Assembly (NCBI RefSeq): GCF_029168945.1
Contig: NC_083605.1
Span: 26,921,280 to 26,985,279, forward strand
Source of the DNA: Cannabis sativa
Lineage: Eukaryota; Streptophyta; Magnoliopsida; Rosales; Cannabaceae
DNA length: 64,000 bases
Reading direction: 5' to 3'
Each line of letters starts with the position of its first letter. Position 1 is the stretch's first letter. Below are positions 45,621-59,677 of this stretch, in pieces. Under the pieces are notes generated by a model that was not told the DNA's origin, searched no databases, and saw nothing but the letters and a program-made list of their open reading frames with translations. The position numbers and the translations under genes were made by a program.

Positions 45621-47392
45621 TGATGGAATTAATTTTACGAGGATCTTAGATCTACTCACAAGTATGTTATTTAACTTCCTAAATATGAACTTTCTAAAGC
45701 GATAATAAGTAAACACATATAAAGTATGAGAAACCTTACATTGGGTGCAGCGGAATAATATGTCTCCTTCCACTCAGATCTCTAACCCTTGTATCCTTTC
45801 TGTTGCAGAGTATAATCAAGATCTGAGTCCGAATGTCCTTCTATTGGATTTGGATCCTTCACAATCTTCCAAACTATGATTGAGGTACTGTTTGCTGTGT
45901 GTGGGCACTACTCTTTCACTAGGGTCATTCGAAATTGGAAGAGCAAGTGAAGAGAAAAGGGTTCGGCTATAGAGAGAAAAGGGAAGGCTCAAATTTCAGT
46001 TTCCTAATTGCTTAATTGCTGCTTTTGGTGTGAGCCTTCAGTTTCTATTTATAGACAACTGCTATTTTTAGGTTAGTAATTAATTGGCATTAAAATAATG
46101 AAAATAATAATTGGAAAATGCATGCACAAGTGGCCGGCCATTGGTGTTATTGGGCCTCACTTGGATTTTGCAGTTTTCACAATTTCTATTTCTATTTTTC
46201 CAAAAATGCCAACTTTCCAATTTTAACCATTTAAATGCCAAAACTAATTATTTAATAACTTAAATAGATTATTAAATAATATTGTCATTTAATATAATTA
46301 TTAATTAGATTTAATATAAATAAACCTAGAATCTCTTTTCTTTACAATTTCACCCCTGCTTAGTGAAAAATTCACAAATTAGACATAGTCTAACTTTTAG
46401 AATTATAATTTATTAATCATAAATCAATTATTGAGTCTTACAAGCAGTATGGTCTCAACTAGAATGGGGACCATGGATCTATATTGCCGAGCTTCCAATA
46501 AGTCGAACCGAATTTACCAAGTAAATTCCCTAACTTATTAATTCCTTGTTGAATCCACTCTTAGAACTTGGAATTGCACTCTCAAACTTATATAGAACAT
46601 TCTATATGTTCCACGATATAGATATGCTATCTCATTTAACCATCGTTATAATCTTAATGTGATCAAAGATCCTCTATATAGATGATTTACATCGAGATGG
46701 GATAAAATTTACCGTTTTCACCCCTCAATGTATTTGGCCCCTTAAAACACTTAGCTACCTATAAATGATGTTTTAGTGATCTAAGATATAGTCACTGAAA
46801 CAAGAACTCATCCATTTACTTCTATTTAGCTAAGCTCGAAGGGAATCATCACTTGATTTCTATACCCCAGTAGAAGCTATAGATTCCATATTTATGTTCA
46901 GCGCTCCCACTCAGTTATACTATCATTTTCTCAAAATATACGTATCACCCTGACCCAAAAGTAGGCTTAACTAATAAATCAAAGAACATGAATAGCACTC
47001 CTGAGATTGAGCCTAAGCATATCAGGATTTAGATTCTTTTAATCTAAGATCAACTAGTGATATTGACTTGGAAAGATACAACGGTAAGTTTATAATATCT
47101 TGTCTAAGTTCAATATCGGTCCAGTCCAATGTATACTCCATACATTCGAAACTACTGATGAAACAGGGACTTAGTCTTTTGAATCATATAATCACAATCA
47201 CATTCCACTGTGTTGACAATACTGTAATTGTGAATAAATATATGTTCTGGACTTAACTGATTTTGTGCATATAATATATATATATTAAACCATAAGCTTG
47301 TAAAATTCATGTTAACATAAATCACTTCAAATCTCTTAAATTGATAACTAATCAGATTGTAATGATCTTTATTTAGGGCACAAAACCCAACA
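45621..47392 (-). repeat. 3' LTR of element G
   Basis: 1772 bp, closest to the LTRs of A (shared CTAGAATCTC and CACCCCTCAA words). TATA box TATAAATAG on the minus strand at 46045-46053. It is shorter than A because of a deletion between about 47150 and 47160, relative to A near 2760-2860. Confidence 0.9.
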
Positions 47393-47407
47393 AACTCCCA
47401 CTTGCAC
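47393..47407 (-). other. polypurine tract of element G
   Basis: GTGCAAGTGGGAGTT on the minus strand. Confidence 0.85.
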
Positions 47408-49295
47408 TAACATAAAACAAGTTGTGCATTCCAATCAATCTGTTGTCTTGATCTACAGATCAAGTGTAGTATATTTGAATCCACCCAAACTTCTGGAACC
47501 AGGTTCATAAAACATTATGAAACATCCTTAACTATATGCTTTACTCATCAAGGTATACTAAAATCCTTACTGCTTATTAAGTACATCTGAGTAAACAGAA
47601 GACATATCTCTCATATTTTAAAATTTGGAACTAAGATAATACAGTGTAGAATTTTCTTCAGTAGAATAACTTTCTGGTAATTTTGAATTTACAAAGTTAT
47701 ATATATCTTCTCTGATGGAGCTTGAATTATTATAGATGGGTTTTTACACTCTTCTAGAATAACTCCTCCACCCCTGAGTAACCACTATCTCAAATTCTTA
47801 AAGAGTTGGTGTGAATATTAGGATTACTAATACATAGTTCCTTAATATCTAACATATAGGTCACTTTCATAAATCTTTCTTGACTATCCCCTAATGTTCC
47901 TCATTTGATTACATCTCAGATGGCTCCCACTCAATAATAGGTGTCTGGTTAATTAATACTTTTAACCTCTTACTATTGTTTTGAGGGGTATCTAGTTGTG
48001 ACTTATTGTCTTAGTCTGAAACTGTAAGTTCTTTTAAGACTAAGTCATCAACATAGCAGTCTAGTATTTGAAGTATAAAATACTTGTTCGAGATTAAGCA
48101 ATCAAATTATGATACCATAAAATGTTATGAGGATTAGAAATCTTGACTCAAGTCATTCGAATGGACTATGCAAGAATTCTTCCCTCTTATTCTCATAATT
48201 CTGATAAGTTATTTCTATCCACATGAATGGTTAGATTTGCTTTATCAGCAGTGTTCTTAAGTTCCTATCACAAGTGTCAACCAAGTGAAAATGTGTAAAG
48301 AATTTTAAAATTCTCCCACTCAATTAAGGTAGTGTGATACATTATCAAAGGACTTTATTGGTATCATTGTCTATTACAGCAGTAAATCTAAACTGGAACA
48401 TATAATCAAGATCAAGGATTTATTCTGATAATAGCTAATTTATTATATTACTTCCATGTTTAAAATTATGTGTCACAAAGAGTACTGTGGAATATAGTCC
48501 ACCCCTAAGTATATAGAGATTATGATCCACCCCTAAAGGTTATAGAGATCATGACTCTCTAAGTGTTATAGAGAATATGTGGAGTTGAATATAATCCAGA
48601 GTTCATTATATATAAAAGATCGTTGAACTGCATATTATTCTTAACTTTTCTCCACCCCTATCAGATCAAAAGATCATTTTATTAAACAAATTCTTAATAA
48701 TTGTTTTAGAATTAACAATTATTCATAAACATAGAAATAATTTCTAGTGTTTATGTAGTAATAACTCTATAAAGAGTTTAAGGAACTATAGAATTTTTAT
48801 CAATAATAAAAACACATACACATACAAACATAATAAATATAATAATTGGTAATTGATATATAAGATAAAGTAATGAAGCTCAACTCATAGATTGCAATTT
48901 ATTTGTAAAATAAAAAACTTAATTATAAATTTAAAAAATGTTTGCAACATAATGAGAAAAGAACAGGGAATAAAAACACATACACATACAAACATAATAA
49001 ATATAATAATTGGTAATTGATATATAAGATAAAGTAATGAAGCTCAACTCATAGATTGCAATTTATTTGTAAAATAAAAAACTTAATTATAAATTTAAAA
49101 AATGTTTGCAACATAATGAGAAAAGAACAGGGAATAAAATCCAAAATTTGAAATCTAAATTGTTTTGAAACTGAAACAATGAATTCAAAAATAAAAAAAA
49201 AACGTACTTCATATTTATCTTGGACGAATTCCACCCCTTTGTCCTGCTTTCAAATTCAACTCGCTAAGATAGCACCTGAGTTCAAGCAGCTTGGG
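47408..49295 (-). pseudogene. shrunken pol relic of element G
   Basis: No open frame. Colinear with 3112-4813 of A, including the integrase GATAGGGGTGGAGAA landmark (near 48650) and the segment near 47925-47950 that matches the AGACCTGACATCTG area of I. The same landmarks are missing in both A and G. Confidence 0.7.
48807..49134. repeat. 164-bp perfect tandem duplication in G relic
   Basis: 48807-48970 and 48971-49134 are identical by eye, beginning TAAAAACACATACACATAC and ending GAACAGGGAA. A has one copy (near 4487-4640). Confidence 0.93.
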
Positions 49296-49491
49296 CTGTA
49301 AGAAGGAAAAACAAATAAACAAGGGTAGTAGTCCAGAATTAATAATCCAAATGGATAATAATTCACTAAAACACATCAGTTTATAGAAAGAAATATCTTG
49401 TTTCTTTGCAAGAAGCTTAGGACATTGGGATTTCCAATGGCCTTTCTCATTGCAGTAGAAACACTTTCCTTTTGGTGTATCACCAGGAGCA
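49296..49491 (-). pseudogene. gag: gag C-terminus of element G, with decayed intron
   Basis: From 49491 downward the frame gives a complete zinc knuckle, CFYCNEKGHWKSQC (C-x2-C-x4-H-x4-C), and then PKLLAKKQ. The region homologous to the intron of A follows (49397-49296, 102 nt). The donor is changed to CAAG|AT, while the acceptor TTCCTTCTTACAG|CCC is kept. H interrupts the gene at 49492, so the N-terminal part is beyond the window. Confidence 0.8.
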
Positions 49492-50066
49492 TCTTGGGAT
49501 TTGTGCCATAAATAAAACCCATTTCAATATAATCAGATTTACTTATTAATAAAGATCAGAAATAACATTTTATGTTGCATGGTTCACATGATTTATTTCA
49601 TGATTATATATATATATAATGTATGAATTCTATTTAAGTCTAGAACATATGAATTTGTTAATGATTATAGTGTTGTCAGCACAGTGGAATATAATCTTAA
49701 TAATATGTTCGAAAGTTTATTCCCTTATTTGTCAGAACATTGGATTTAGACTGGCATGGTATAATCAGCGATAGGTATTCTTATACCTTGAAAAAGTGTT
49801 ATGTCCTTTCCAGGACATTGGCAAAGTTTACCAGTATCGGATGTATGGAGTATACATCAGAAGGGACCGATATTGAACTTTGATTAGATATATTAGAATT
49901 TGCCGTAATATCTATTCAATTCAATATCACATGTTTATCCTAGATCAAATGATCTTAATCCTGATATGATTAGGTTCAATCTCAAGAGTGTTATTCGTGT
50001 TCTTTGATTTGTTAGTTAAGCCTACTTTTGGGTCATGGTGATACGTACATTTTGGGAACACGGTAG
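49492..50066 (+). mobile_element. LTR of element H, first part, cut by I
   Basis: Starts TCTTGGGATTTGTGCC, a mutated form of the family LTR start, in the gag of G. It follows the LTR of D most closely and stops at the start of I. Flank GAGCA (49487-49491) is the expected target copy. Whether H is a solo LTR or a full element cannot be seen. Confidence 0.8.
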
Positions 50067-51954
50067 TGTTAGGTTTTATGCCCTAAATAAAACTCCATTT
50101 CAATGTAATCTATTTTATTCAACATCAATAAAGAAACAGAAGTATTTTTCATTCATTTGTGTATGTTTTGGTTCACTTTATCAATTGCTTGTCTATTTGA
50201 TTTATAAATTCATCTTAAACCCTTTTCACATACTTGATCATGTTTATTGTGCTGTCATCACATCGGAAAGTAAACATGACTATGTGAATAAAGTTTGCTA
50301 GATTTATCAGACACAGGGTTTTACTGATATGATAATCTACAACAAGAGTTTACTTGTATTTGGAGAAATACTATGTTCTTTCCAGAACATTGGTTAAAGT
50401 AAAGCTCAGGTTGGATGCATGGAGTATGCATCGGAAGGGACCGATATTGAACTTTGACTTAGATTTAATTAAACTTACCGTATCTATTCAAGTCAATATC
50501 GCCAAGTTGATCCTAGATAAAATGATCTTAATCCTGTTATGATTAGGCTCAATCTTGAAAGGCTATTCGTGTTCCTTGAATTGTTAGTTAAGCCTACTTT
50601 TAGGTCAGGGTGATACGTACTTTTTGGGAACACGGTAGTGCAATTGAGTGGGAGCGCTAGCATAAACATGGAATCTATAGCTTCTATCTGGCGAATAGTA
50701 AGCAAAGGATGATCTCCTTCGAGCTTGACCAAACGAAAATAAATGGTGGAGATCTCATTTCACATAAGCTGAAATATCATTTATACGGGGTCAAGTGTTT
50801 TAAGGATAAAATACATAGTAGGGTGTTACGGTAATCTAATCCCTTTACAGTGTAGATCATTCATATAGAGGATCATTGATCAAATTAGGATTATAACAAT
50901 GGATAACTAATGATGTGTCTATATGGTGGAACATATAGAGCATTCTATATACTGAGAGTGCAATTCTAAGTTCTATGCGTGGATTCAACGAAGAATTAAT
51001 AAGTTAGTGAATTTTAGTGCTAAATTCTTGATTTACTTATTGGAAGCTCGGTTATATAGACCCATGGTCCCCCCACTAGTTGAGATAATATCGTTTGTAA
51101 GACTCATGTAATTGGTTTTGATTAATCAATTATAATTCACAAATTAGACTATGTCTATTTGTGAAATTTTCACTAAGTAAGGGCGAAATTGTAAAGAAAG
51201 AGTTAATAGGGGTATATTTGTTAATTATGATACTTTGTATGGTTCATTTAATAAATATGATAAATGACAATATTATTTAATAATTATTAATAATTATTAA
51301 ATAGTTAGAATTGGCATTTAAATGGTTGAATTAGGAAATTGGCATTTTTGAGAAAATCAGATACAAAAGGTGTTAAAATTGCAAAATTGCAAAAAGCAAG
51401 GCCCTGTCCACTAAGCCATGGCCGACCACCTTTGTAGCTTTTTAAGTTGATATTTTTATTATTTTAATGCCAAATAATTCAAACCTAACCCTAGTGGAAT
51501 GCTAAAAATAGATAGTGAAGGCTTCAGGAAAATAACACACTTCACATCAGAAAAACCTGAGCCTCCTATCTCTCTTCTCTAGCCGCCACTCTCTCTCTCT
51601 CTTCTTCCTTCATATTTCGAACCTACTTTAGTGATTAGAGTAGTGCCCACACACAGCAAGCAATACCTCAATCATAGTGAGGAAGATCGTGAAGAAAGAT
51701 CATCAGCAAAGGAGATTCAGCATCAAGGATTCAGAGAAAGAGATCCAGGTTCAGATCTTGATAATACTCTGCTACAGAAAGGATACAAGGGTTAGAGATC
51801 TGAACGGAAGGAGTCATTTAATTCCACTGCACCCAATGTAAGGTTTCTTAAACTTTATATGTGTTTAATTTATCGTTTTAGAAAGTTCTTATTTAGGATG
51901 TTAATAAACATACTTTTGAGTAGATCTAAGATCCTAGTAAAATAAATTCCAACA
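50067..51954 (+). repeat. 5' LTR of element I
   Basis: 1888 bp, TGTTAGGTTTTATGCCC to AATTCCAACA. The TATA position has changed to TAAAAATAG (51503-51511), which may weaken the promoter. Confidence 0.95.
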
Positions 51955-51956
51955 AC

Positions 51957-51969
51957 TGGTATCAGAGCA
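51957..51969 (+). other. primer binding site of element I
   Basis: TGGTATCAGAGCA, two bases after the LTR. Twelve bases match the initiator-Met site. Confidence 0.9.
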
Positions 51970-52612
51970 ATGGTAATTGATTTACAGCAAGAAATTTGGA
52001 CTTTAAAACGATTGTTTGTATGTTTTTGGATGGTATCATGTTGTATTGAGTGTTATTTGATGATTGATTGATGTTTGTGAATTTTCGTGAAAAATAATTG
52101 CGATTCTATTTCTGGAATTATTTTTATTGGATAGTATGGAAAAAATTAAGCAAGTTCCTTTTTTACAGAACTCAATTTCGATTTAATTTGAATTAGTTAT
52201 GAATTTTTGAAGATTTGAAAAAATCGGGGCTGTGCTGAAATTTTCCTGCGATCGCGAAAACTGTCCGTACATCTCACAATTTTTTCCTTTTTCTTCGTTT
52301 TTTCATGGAATTAACTTCCGATTTTTTGTGTAGTTCTATATTTATACTATTACTATTCCTAATTCAATTCTAATTATCATTTTGAATTAATTTAATATTT
52401 TTTTAATTTAATTCAAGATATTAATGTAATTTGAATTTGAATAGAATTAGTATCTATCTTCTTGCTTAAAAATCTATCTTATTTTAAAATTTGATTATAT
52501 CTTATCTTATTTTAAATTTAAAATAAGATAATTATAATCATGTAATTTTTAAATGATATACGATATTTTGCTAATTTTTTAAATTTTGTTATTTTATTTA
52601 TTTTAAATTACA
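51970..52612 (+). other. single-copy part of the leader of element I
   Basis: AT-rich, no gene. A short GC-richer insert (about 52225-52275) with GCGATCGC and CTGTCCGTACA corresponds to the GC islands of A, B and E. Confidence 0.75.
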
Positions 52613-55600
52613 TTTAAAATTTGAAAAAGATATTTATTTATCTTTTCTAATTTTTTATTTAATTTTTATTTATAAAATAACATTTAAAATTTAAAAGTAG
52701 TTAGCAAATTTTTTTGAAATGATATTTAGGTTGGTTGAAACCTAATTTTTCAAAATTGTAGGTTTAATTTTAAATTTAAATATTTAATTAAATTTCAATT
52801 TTTTTTTTATTTTTTCAATTTTTTTTTTTAAATTTTCGAAAAACTATTTTATTAATTATTTTCGAAATTAATTATTTAATTTAAAATTAAATAAATCCTA
52901 CATCCAACTATCCAACTAACCTTGTTGCAGGAGTATGTGTTTTTAGCTTGTGTGTAAGTTTTCAAAACCTATTATTACTTGATTGCAAATAGCCATGGTT
53001 ACTTTTTGCCAGATCTAATGATCTGATGGTTCCCTTGGTCAAGATAATAATTTGTAACAGGTATATTTACAATCTTCTTTCATCTGTGTATGACCTAGCA
53101 ACATGATAGGACCCATCCAAAGTGTGCCTGTGTGAGCTTATGTGTTTAATTTGATTATAGATGCATATAGGTTGATGTTGCTAAATAAATTATCATAGTT
53201 CTTGATAGAATTTATTTAGGCCCATTTAGTTTTTGAGCCTATTCAATTAATAACAGTTGTTCTTATTAAGGTTAAATTCCTCTCTTTTGGGCCTTGTGTG
53301 AGAGTTGGGAGCCATAGAAGTGGGTACGACATACTGAACCCAGCACCCCCTCACATGAACCACCCCAATTGTGAAGGCCCATTTGCCTGATTTGAATGAT
53401 TGTACTAGGTTAATTACACTAGTTTAACCTAATTAAAATTGATTAGCAACATAATTAATTTCATTTATTTTGAAATTAATTTAGAAAATCATAGTTTAAA
53501 GAATTTTATATTCTAAGCTAAACTATATGTATTTTCTTGTATTTAATTAAATATAGAATTATAACCATCTAGATTCTTTCTGAAACTTAATTTAAATTTT
53601 TCATTAAATATTCCTATTTAAGTTGATATTTAGTTATCTACAACTAACCAACTTAAATCTGAATATCTTTTGAATTTAAAATTTCAAAATTAAGTTGAGG
53701 AATTTTAGGCATTGGTTATTAAGATTCTTTAAATATTTTTTAAGTTAATATCTTTTCAAATATTAACTTAAAATGGAATATCTTCAAATTAAGTGGTTAC
53801 AAGTTAATTTTAAATTTAATTAAATCTGATTTGAAAGATATTTAAGTTGATTTTTTAGATTCTTCTAAAACAACTTAAACAATATATTTTCAAATTTGTT
53901 CCATTTATTATTCGAATTTATTTTTCGAAATTAATTAATAATTCAAAATTAATTAAAGTTGTTTTTTTTTATTAAAACCAACTTTGATTTGTAATTTTTC
54001 ATTATTATATTATGGAACTTGTTCGATATTTATTTGAATTTATTTTTTAAATTTAAATATTAATTGAAAATTAATTAAAGTTGATTTTTTTAAAACCAAC
54101 TTTAGTTTGTAATTTTTCATTATTATAATATCGAATTAAAATGATTATACAAAATACATATAATTTTTTTTTTAAATAATGAGCTTTTAATCAAAAGACA
54201 TTCGATCTCCATTGTGGGTTTTACACCGCATTTGTTTTAGTGAGTAATCCTTCCTAATGGAGAAACGTTCATTAGAAATTTCGTACCGTTTAACCTCGCA
54301 TGATAAGTAGTTTGTAAGTGTTTTGTATGGTATAGATCACCCTAATGGTGGCGACCATACTTGACTTGCAAGTTATGAAACAATGGTGGAAGCTCATAAG
54401 ATAGAATTGCCTTGACTCTCGCCTAAACGGGACAACGCTGAATTCCAATCTTGATCGAATAAAAGGTTGCTAGAATGGTTATCATTTTAGATGAGCTGAC
54501 AACTCTATTCAATGGATGATGCTTTGACTCTCGCCTAAACGGGACACTGTATCAGTTTGTTGAAATACCTTGGAAAATAAACTATGTTAGATTTAGTATT
54601 TCTATAACATATGTCATTACTTGTTATTTTCTAAACTGTGTATGAATTTATGAACCAAAACCTTACTTCTGTTTTATTGATGTGTTGTAGTGTCATTATG
54701 AATAACCCTCACCCCGACCCTCTACTAGTTACTATCTTAGCAAAAGAACTCTATAGTGTGAAAATGCATCCTGGTAGTTGCATTAACTCGCACCTGTTGA
54801 TGATGAATCTGTAGTTCTAAAAGGCAAATGTACTAGGAATATAATGAATTTGTATAATGAATATAATGAATTTAAAATTTGAAAAAGATATTTATTTATC
54901 TTTTCTAATTTTTTATTTAATTTTTATTTATAAAATAACATTTAAAATTTAAAAGTAGTTAGCAAATTTTTTTGAAATGATATTTAGGTTGGTTGAAACC
55001 TAATTTTTCAAAATTGTAGGTTTAATTTTAAATTTAAATATTTAATTAAATTTCAAAATTTTTTTTATTTTTTCAATTTTTTGTTTTAAAATTTTCGAAA
55101 AACTATTTTATTAATTATTTTCGAAATTAATTATTTAATTTAAAATTAAATAAATCCTACATCCAACTATCCAACTAACCTTGTTGCAGGAGTATGTGTT
55201 TTTAGCTTGCGTGTAAGTTTTCAAAACCTATTATTACTTGATTGCAAATAGCCATGGTTACTTTTTGCCAGATCTAATGATCTGATGGTTCCCTTGGTCA
55301 AGATAATAATTTGTAACAGGTATATTTACAATCTTCTTTCATCTGTGTATGGCCTAGCAACATGATAGGACCCATCCAAAGTGTGCCTGTGTGAGCTTAT
55401 GTGTTTAATTTGATTATAGATGCATATAGGTTGATGTTGCTAAATAAATTATCATAGTTCTTGATAGAATTTATTTAGGCCCATTTAGTTTTTGGGCCTA
55501 TTCAATTAATAACAGTTGTTCTTATTAAGGTTAAATTCCTCTCTTTTGGGCCTTGTGTGAGAGTTGGGAGCCATAGAAGTGGGTACGACATACTGAACCC

Positions 55601-58600
55601 AGCACCCCCTCACATGAACCACCCCAATTGTGAAGGCCCATTTGCTCGATTTGAATGACCGTACTAGGTTAATTACACTAGTTTAACCTAATTAAAATTG
55701 ATTAGCAACATAATTAATTTCATTTATTTTGAAATTAATTTAGAAAATCATAGTTTAAAGAATTTTATATTCTAAGCTAAACTATATGTATTTTCTTGTA
55801 TTTAATTAAATATAGAATTATAACCATCTAGATTCTTTCTGAAACTTAATTTAAATTTTTCATTAAATATTCCTATTTAAGTTGATATTTAGTTATCTAT
55901 AACTAACCAACTTAAATCTGAATATCTTTTGAATTTAAAATTTCAAAATTAAGTTGAGGAATTTTAGGCATTGGTTATTAAGATTCTTTAAATATTTTTT
56001 AAGTTAATATCTTTTCAAATATTAACTTAAAATGGAATATCTTCAAATTAAGTGGTTACAAGTTAATTTTAAATTTAATTAAATCTGATTTGAAAGATAT
56101 TTAAGTTGATTTTTTAGATTCTTCTAAAACAACTTAAACAATATATTTTCAAATTTGTTCCATTTATTATTCGAATTTATTTTTCGAAATTAATTAATAA
56201 TTCAAAATTAATTAAAGTTGTTTTTTTTTTATTAAAACCAACTTTGATTTGTAATTTTTCATTATTATAGTATGGAACTTGTTCGATATTTATTTGAATT
56301 TATTTTTTAAATTTAAATAATAATTGAAAATTAATTAAAGTTGATTTTTTTAAAACCAACTTTAGTTTGTAATTTTTCATTATTATAATATCGAATTAAA
56401 ATGATTATACAAAATACATATAATTTTTTTTTTAAATAATGAGCTTTTAATCAAAAGACATTCGATCTGCATTGTGGGTTTTACACCGCATTTGTTTTAG
56501 TGAGTAATCCTTCCTAATGGAGAAACGTTCATTAGAAATTTCGTACCGTTTAACCTCGCATGATAAGTAGTTTGTAAGTGTTTTGTATGGTATTGATCAC
56601 CCTAATGGTGGCGACCATACTTGACTTGCAAGTTATGAAACAATGGTGGAAGCTCATAAGATAGAATTGCCTTGACTCTCGCCTAAACGGGACAACGCTG
56701 AATTCCAATCTTGATCGAATAAAAGGTTGCTAGAATGGTTATCATTTTAGATGAGCTGACAACTCTATTCAATGGATGATGCTTTGACTCTCGCCTAAAC
56801 GGGACCTTTGTATCGGTTGTTGAAATACCTTGGAAAATAAACTATGTTAGATTTAGTATTTCTATAACATATGTCATTACTTGTTATTTTCTAAACTGTG
56901 TATGAATTTATGAACCAAAACCTTACTTCTGTTTTATTGATGTGTTGTAGTGTCATTATGAATAACCCTCACCCCGACCCTCTACTAGTTACTATCTTAG
57001 CAAAAGAACTCTATAGTGTGAAAATGCATCCTGGTAGTTGCATTAACTCGCACCTGTTGATGATGAATCTGTAGTTCTAAAAGGCAAATGTACTAGGAAT
57101 ATAATGAATTTGTATAATGAATATAATGAATTTAAAATTTGAAAAAGATATTTATTTATCTTTTCTAATTTTTTATTTAATTTTTATTTATAAAATAACA
57201 TTTAAAATTTAAAAGTAGTTAGCAAATTTTTTTGAAATGATATTTAGGTTGGTTGAAACCTAATTTTTCAAAATTGTAGGTTTAATTTTAAATTTAAATA
57301 TTTAATTAAATTTCAAAATTTTTTTTATTTTTTCAATTTTTTGTTTTAAAATTTTCGAAAAACTATTTTATTAATTATTTTCGAAATTAATTATTTAATT
57401 TAAAATTAAATAAATCCTACATCCAACTATCCAACTAACCTTGTTGCAGGAGTATGTGTTTTTAGCTTGCGTGTAAGTTTTCAAAACCTATTATTACTTG
57501 ATTGCAAATAGCCATGGTTACTTTTTGCCAGATCTAATGATCTGATGGTTCCCTTGGTCAAGATAATAATTTGTAACAGGTATATTTACAATCTTCTTTC
57601 ATCTGTGTATGGCCTAGCAACATGATAGGACCCATCCAAAGTGTGCCTGTGTGAGCTTATGTGTTTAATTTGATTATAGATGCATATAGGTTGATGTTGC
57701 TAAATAAATTATCATAGTTCTTGATAGAATTTATTTAGGCCCATTTAGTTTTTGGGCCTATTCAATTAATAACAGTTGTTCTTATTAAGGTTAAATTCCT
57801 CTCTTTTGGGCCTTGTGTGAGAGTTGGGAGCCATAGAAGTGGGTACGACATACTGAACCCAGCACCCCCTCACATGAACCACCCCAATTGTGAAGGCCCA
57901 TTTGCCTGATTTGAATGACTGTACTAGGTTAATTACACTAGTTTAACCTAATTAAAATTGATTAGCAACATAATTAATTTCATTTATTTTGAAATTAATT
58001 TAGAAAATCATAGTTTAAAGAATTTTATATTCTAAGCTAAACTATATGTATTTTCTTGTATTTAATTAAATATAGAATTATAACCATCTAGATTCTTTCT
58101 GAAACTTAATTTAAATTTTTCATTAAATATTCCTATTTAAGTTGATATTTAGTTATCTATAACTAACCAACTTAAATCTGAATATCTTTTGAATTTAAAA
58201 TTTCAAAATTAAGTTGAGGAATTTTAGGCATTGGTTATTAAGATTCTTTAAATATTTTTTAAGTTAATATCTTTTCAAATATTAACTTAAAATGGAATAT
58301 CTTCAAATTAAGTGGTTACAAGTTAATTTTAAATTTAATTAAATCTGATTTGAAAGATATTTAAGTTGATTTTTTAGATTCTTCTAAAACAACTTAAACA
58401 ATATATTTTCAAATTTGTTCCATTTATTATTCGAATTTATTTTTCGAAATTAATTAATAATTCAAAATTAATTAAAGTTGTTTTTTTTTTATTAAAACCA
58501 ACTTTGATTTGTAATTTTTCATTATTATAGTATGGAACTTGTTCGATATTTATTTGAATTTATTTTTTAAATTTAAATAATAATTGAAAATTAATTAAAG

Positions 58601-59368
58601 TTGATTTTTTTAAAACCAACTTTAGTTTGTAATTTTTCATTATTATAATATCGAATTAAAATGATTATACAAAATACATATAATTTTTTTTTTAAATAAT
58701 GAGCTTTTAATCAAAAGACATTCGATCTCCATTGTGGGTTTTACACCGCATTTGTTTTAGTGAGTAATCCTTCCTAATGGAGAAACGTTCATTAGAAATT
58801 TCGTACCGTTTAACCTCGCATGATAAGTAGTTTGTAAGTGTTTTGTATGGTATAGATCACCCTAATGGTGGCGACCATACTTGACTTGCAAGTTATGAAA
58901 CAATGGTGGAAGCTCATAAGATAGAATTGCCTTGACTCTCGCCTAAACGGGACAACGCTGAATTCCAATCTTGATCGAATAAAAGGTTGCTAGAATGGTT
59001 ATCATTTTAGATGAGCTGACAACTCTATTCAATGGATGATGCTTTGACTCTCGCCTAAACGGGACACTGTATCAGTTTGTTGAAATACCTTGGAAAATAA
59101 ACTATGTTAGATTTAGTATTTCTATAACATATGTCATTACTTGTTATTTTCTAAACTGTGTATGAATTTATGAACCAAAACCTTACTTCTGTTTTATTGA
59201 TGTGTTGTAGTGTCATTATGAATAACCCTCACCCCGACCCTCTACTAGTTACTATCTTAGCAAAAGAACTCTATAGTGTGAAAATGCATCCTGGTAGTTG
59301 CATTAACTCGCACCTGTTGATGATGAATCTGTAGTTCTAAAAGGCAAATGTACTAGGAATATAATGAA
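52613..59368 (+). repeat. 2.26-kb tandem triplication of leader plus gag start, element I
   Basis: Units 52613-54870, 54871-57130 and 57131-59368 (periods 2258 and 2260). Each begins TTTAAAATTTGAAAAAGAT. Each carries the GTACGACATACTGAACCC patch, the leader cassette with both GACTCTCGCCTAAACGGGAC motifs (unit 1: 54414-54433 and 54536-54555) and a gag ATG (54698, 56958, 59218). The first two units end with the filler TTTGTATAATGAATATAATG; the third runs into gag. The units differ by only a few bases. Confidence 0.95.
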
Positions 59369-59677
59369 CTCTATAATGATTTATCAAGAGAACAATGGGT
59401 CCAACTTATCCTTAATAGTCTTCCTTCGGAGTATAATGAATTTGTTATCTCTTACATGATCAACAATTCTAACTCCTCTGACATGGACAAGCTCGAAGCA
59501 AAATTACGAGCCCATGAACGGAACTTGATTGCGATGGGTCCCCCTGGGTTTGCAATCAATAAACGAGGGAAAAGGACTAGGTATGAAGGATCTAGCAAAA
59601 CTGCTTCTTCAAGTACAATTATCAGACATGATCTTCTATGTTCGAATTGTAATGAAAAGGGACATCATGAAGAATGA
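59218..59677 (+). pseudogene. gag: gag of element I, damaged
   Basis: The start ATG lies directly after the leader cassette and gives about 38 codons before a stop, so the N-terminal part is shifted or deleted. From about 59375 another frame, the pol frame, is open. It runs through a segment with the LILNSLPSEY block, a basic stretch and the zinc knuckle CSNCNEKGHHEE. TGA at 59675-59677 replaces a codon just before the last cysteine of the knuckle. A deletion near 59330-59370 coincides with the end of the tandem repeat, so duplication and gag loss may be one event. Gag would form the particle shell and bind element RNA. Confidence 0.82.

Larger units (their letters stand above)
45621..49491 (-). 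mobile_element. Ty1/copia element G, gag-only, truncated in view by H
   Basis: Minus-strand element of the same subtype as A. It comprises 3' LTR (45621-47392), polypurine tract, shrunken pol relic and the C-terminal end of gag, where H is inserted at 49492. Its 5' half is beyond the window. The LTR start is mutated to TGATGG. The relic follows A almost word for word, with G-specific changes including a 164-bp tandem duplication. Confidence 0.85.

Noticed and set aside
52613..59368. Satellite DNA array.
   Set aside because: Only three units, bounded by unique leader and gag sequence of one element, and the unit is ordinary family leader sequence.
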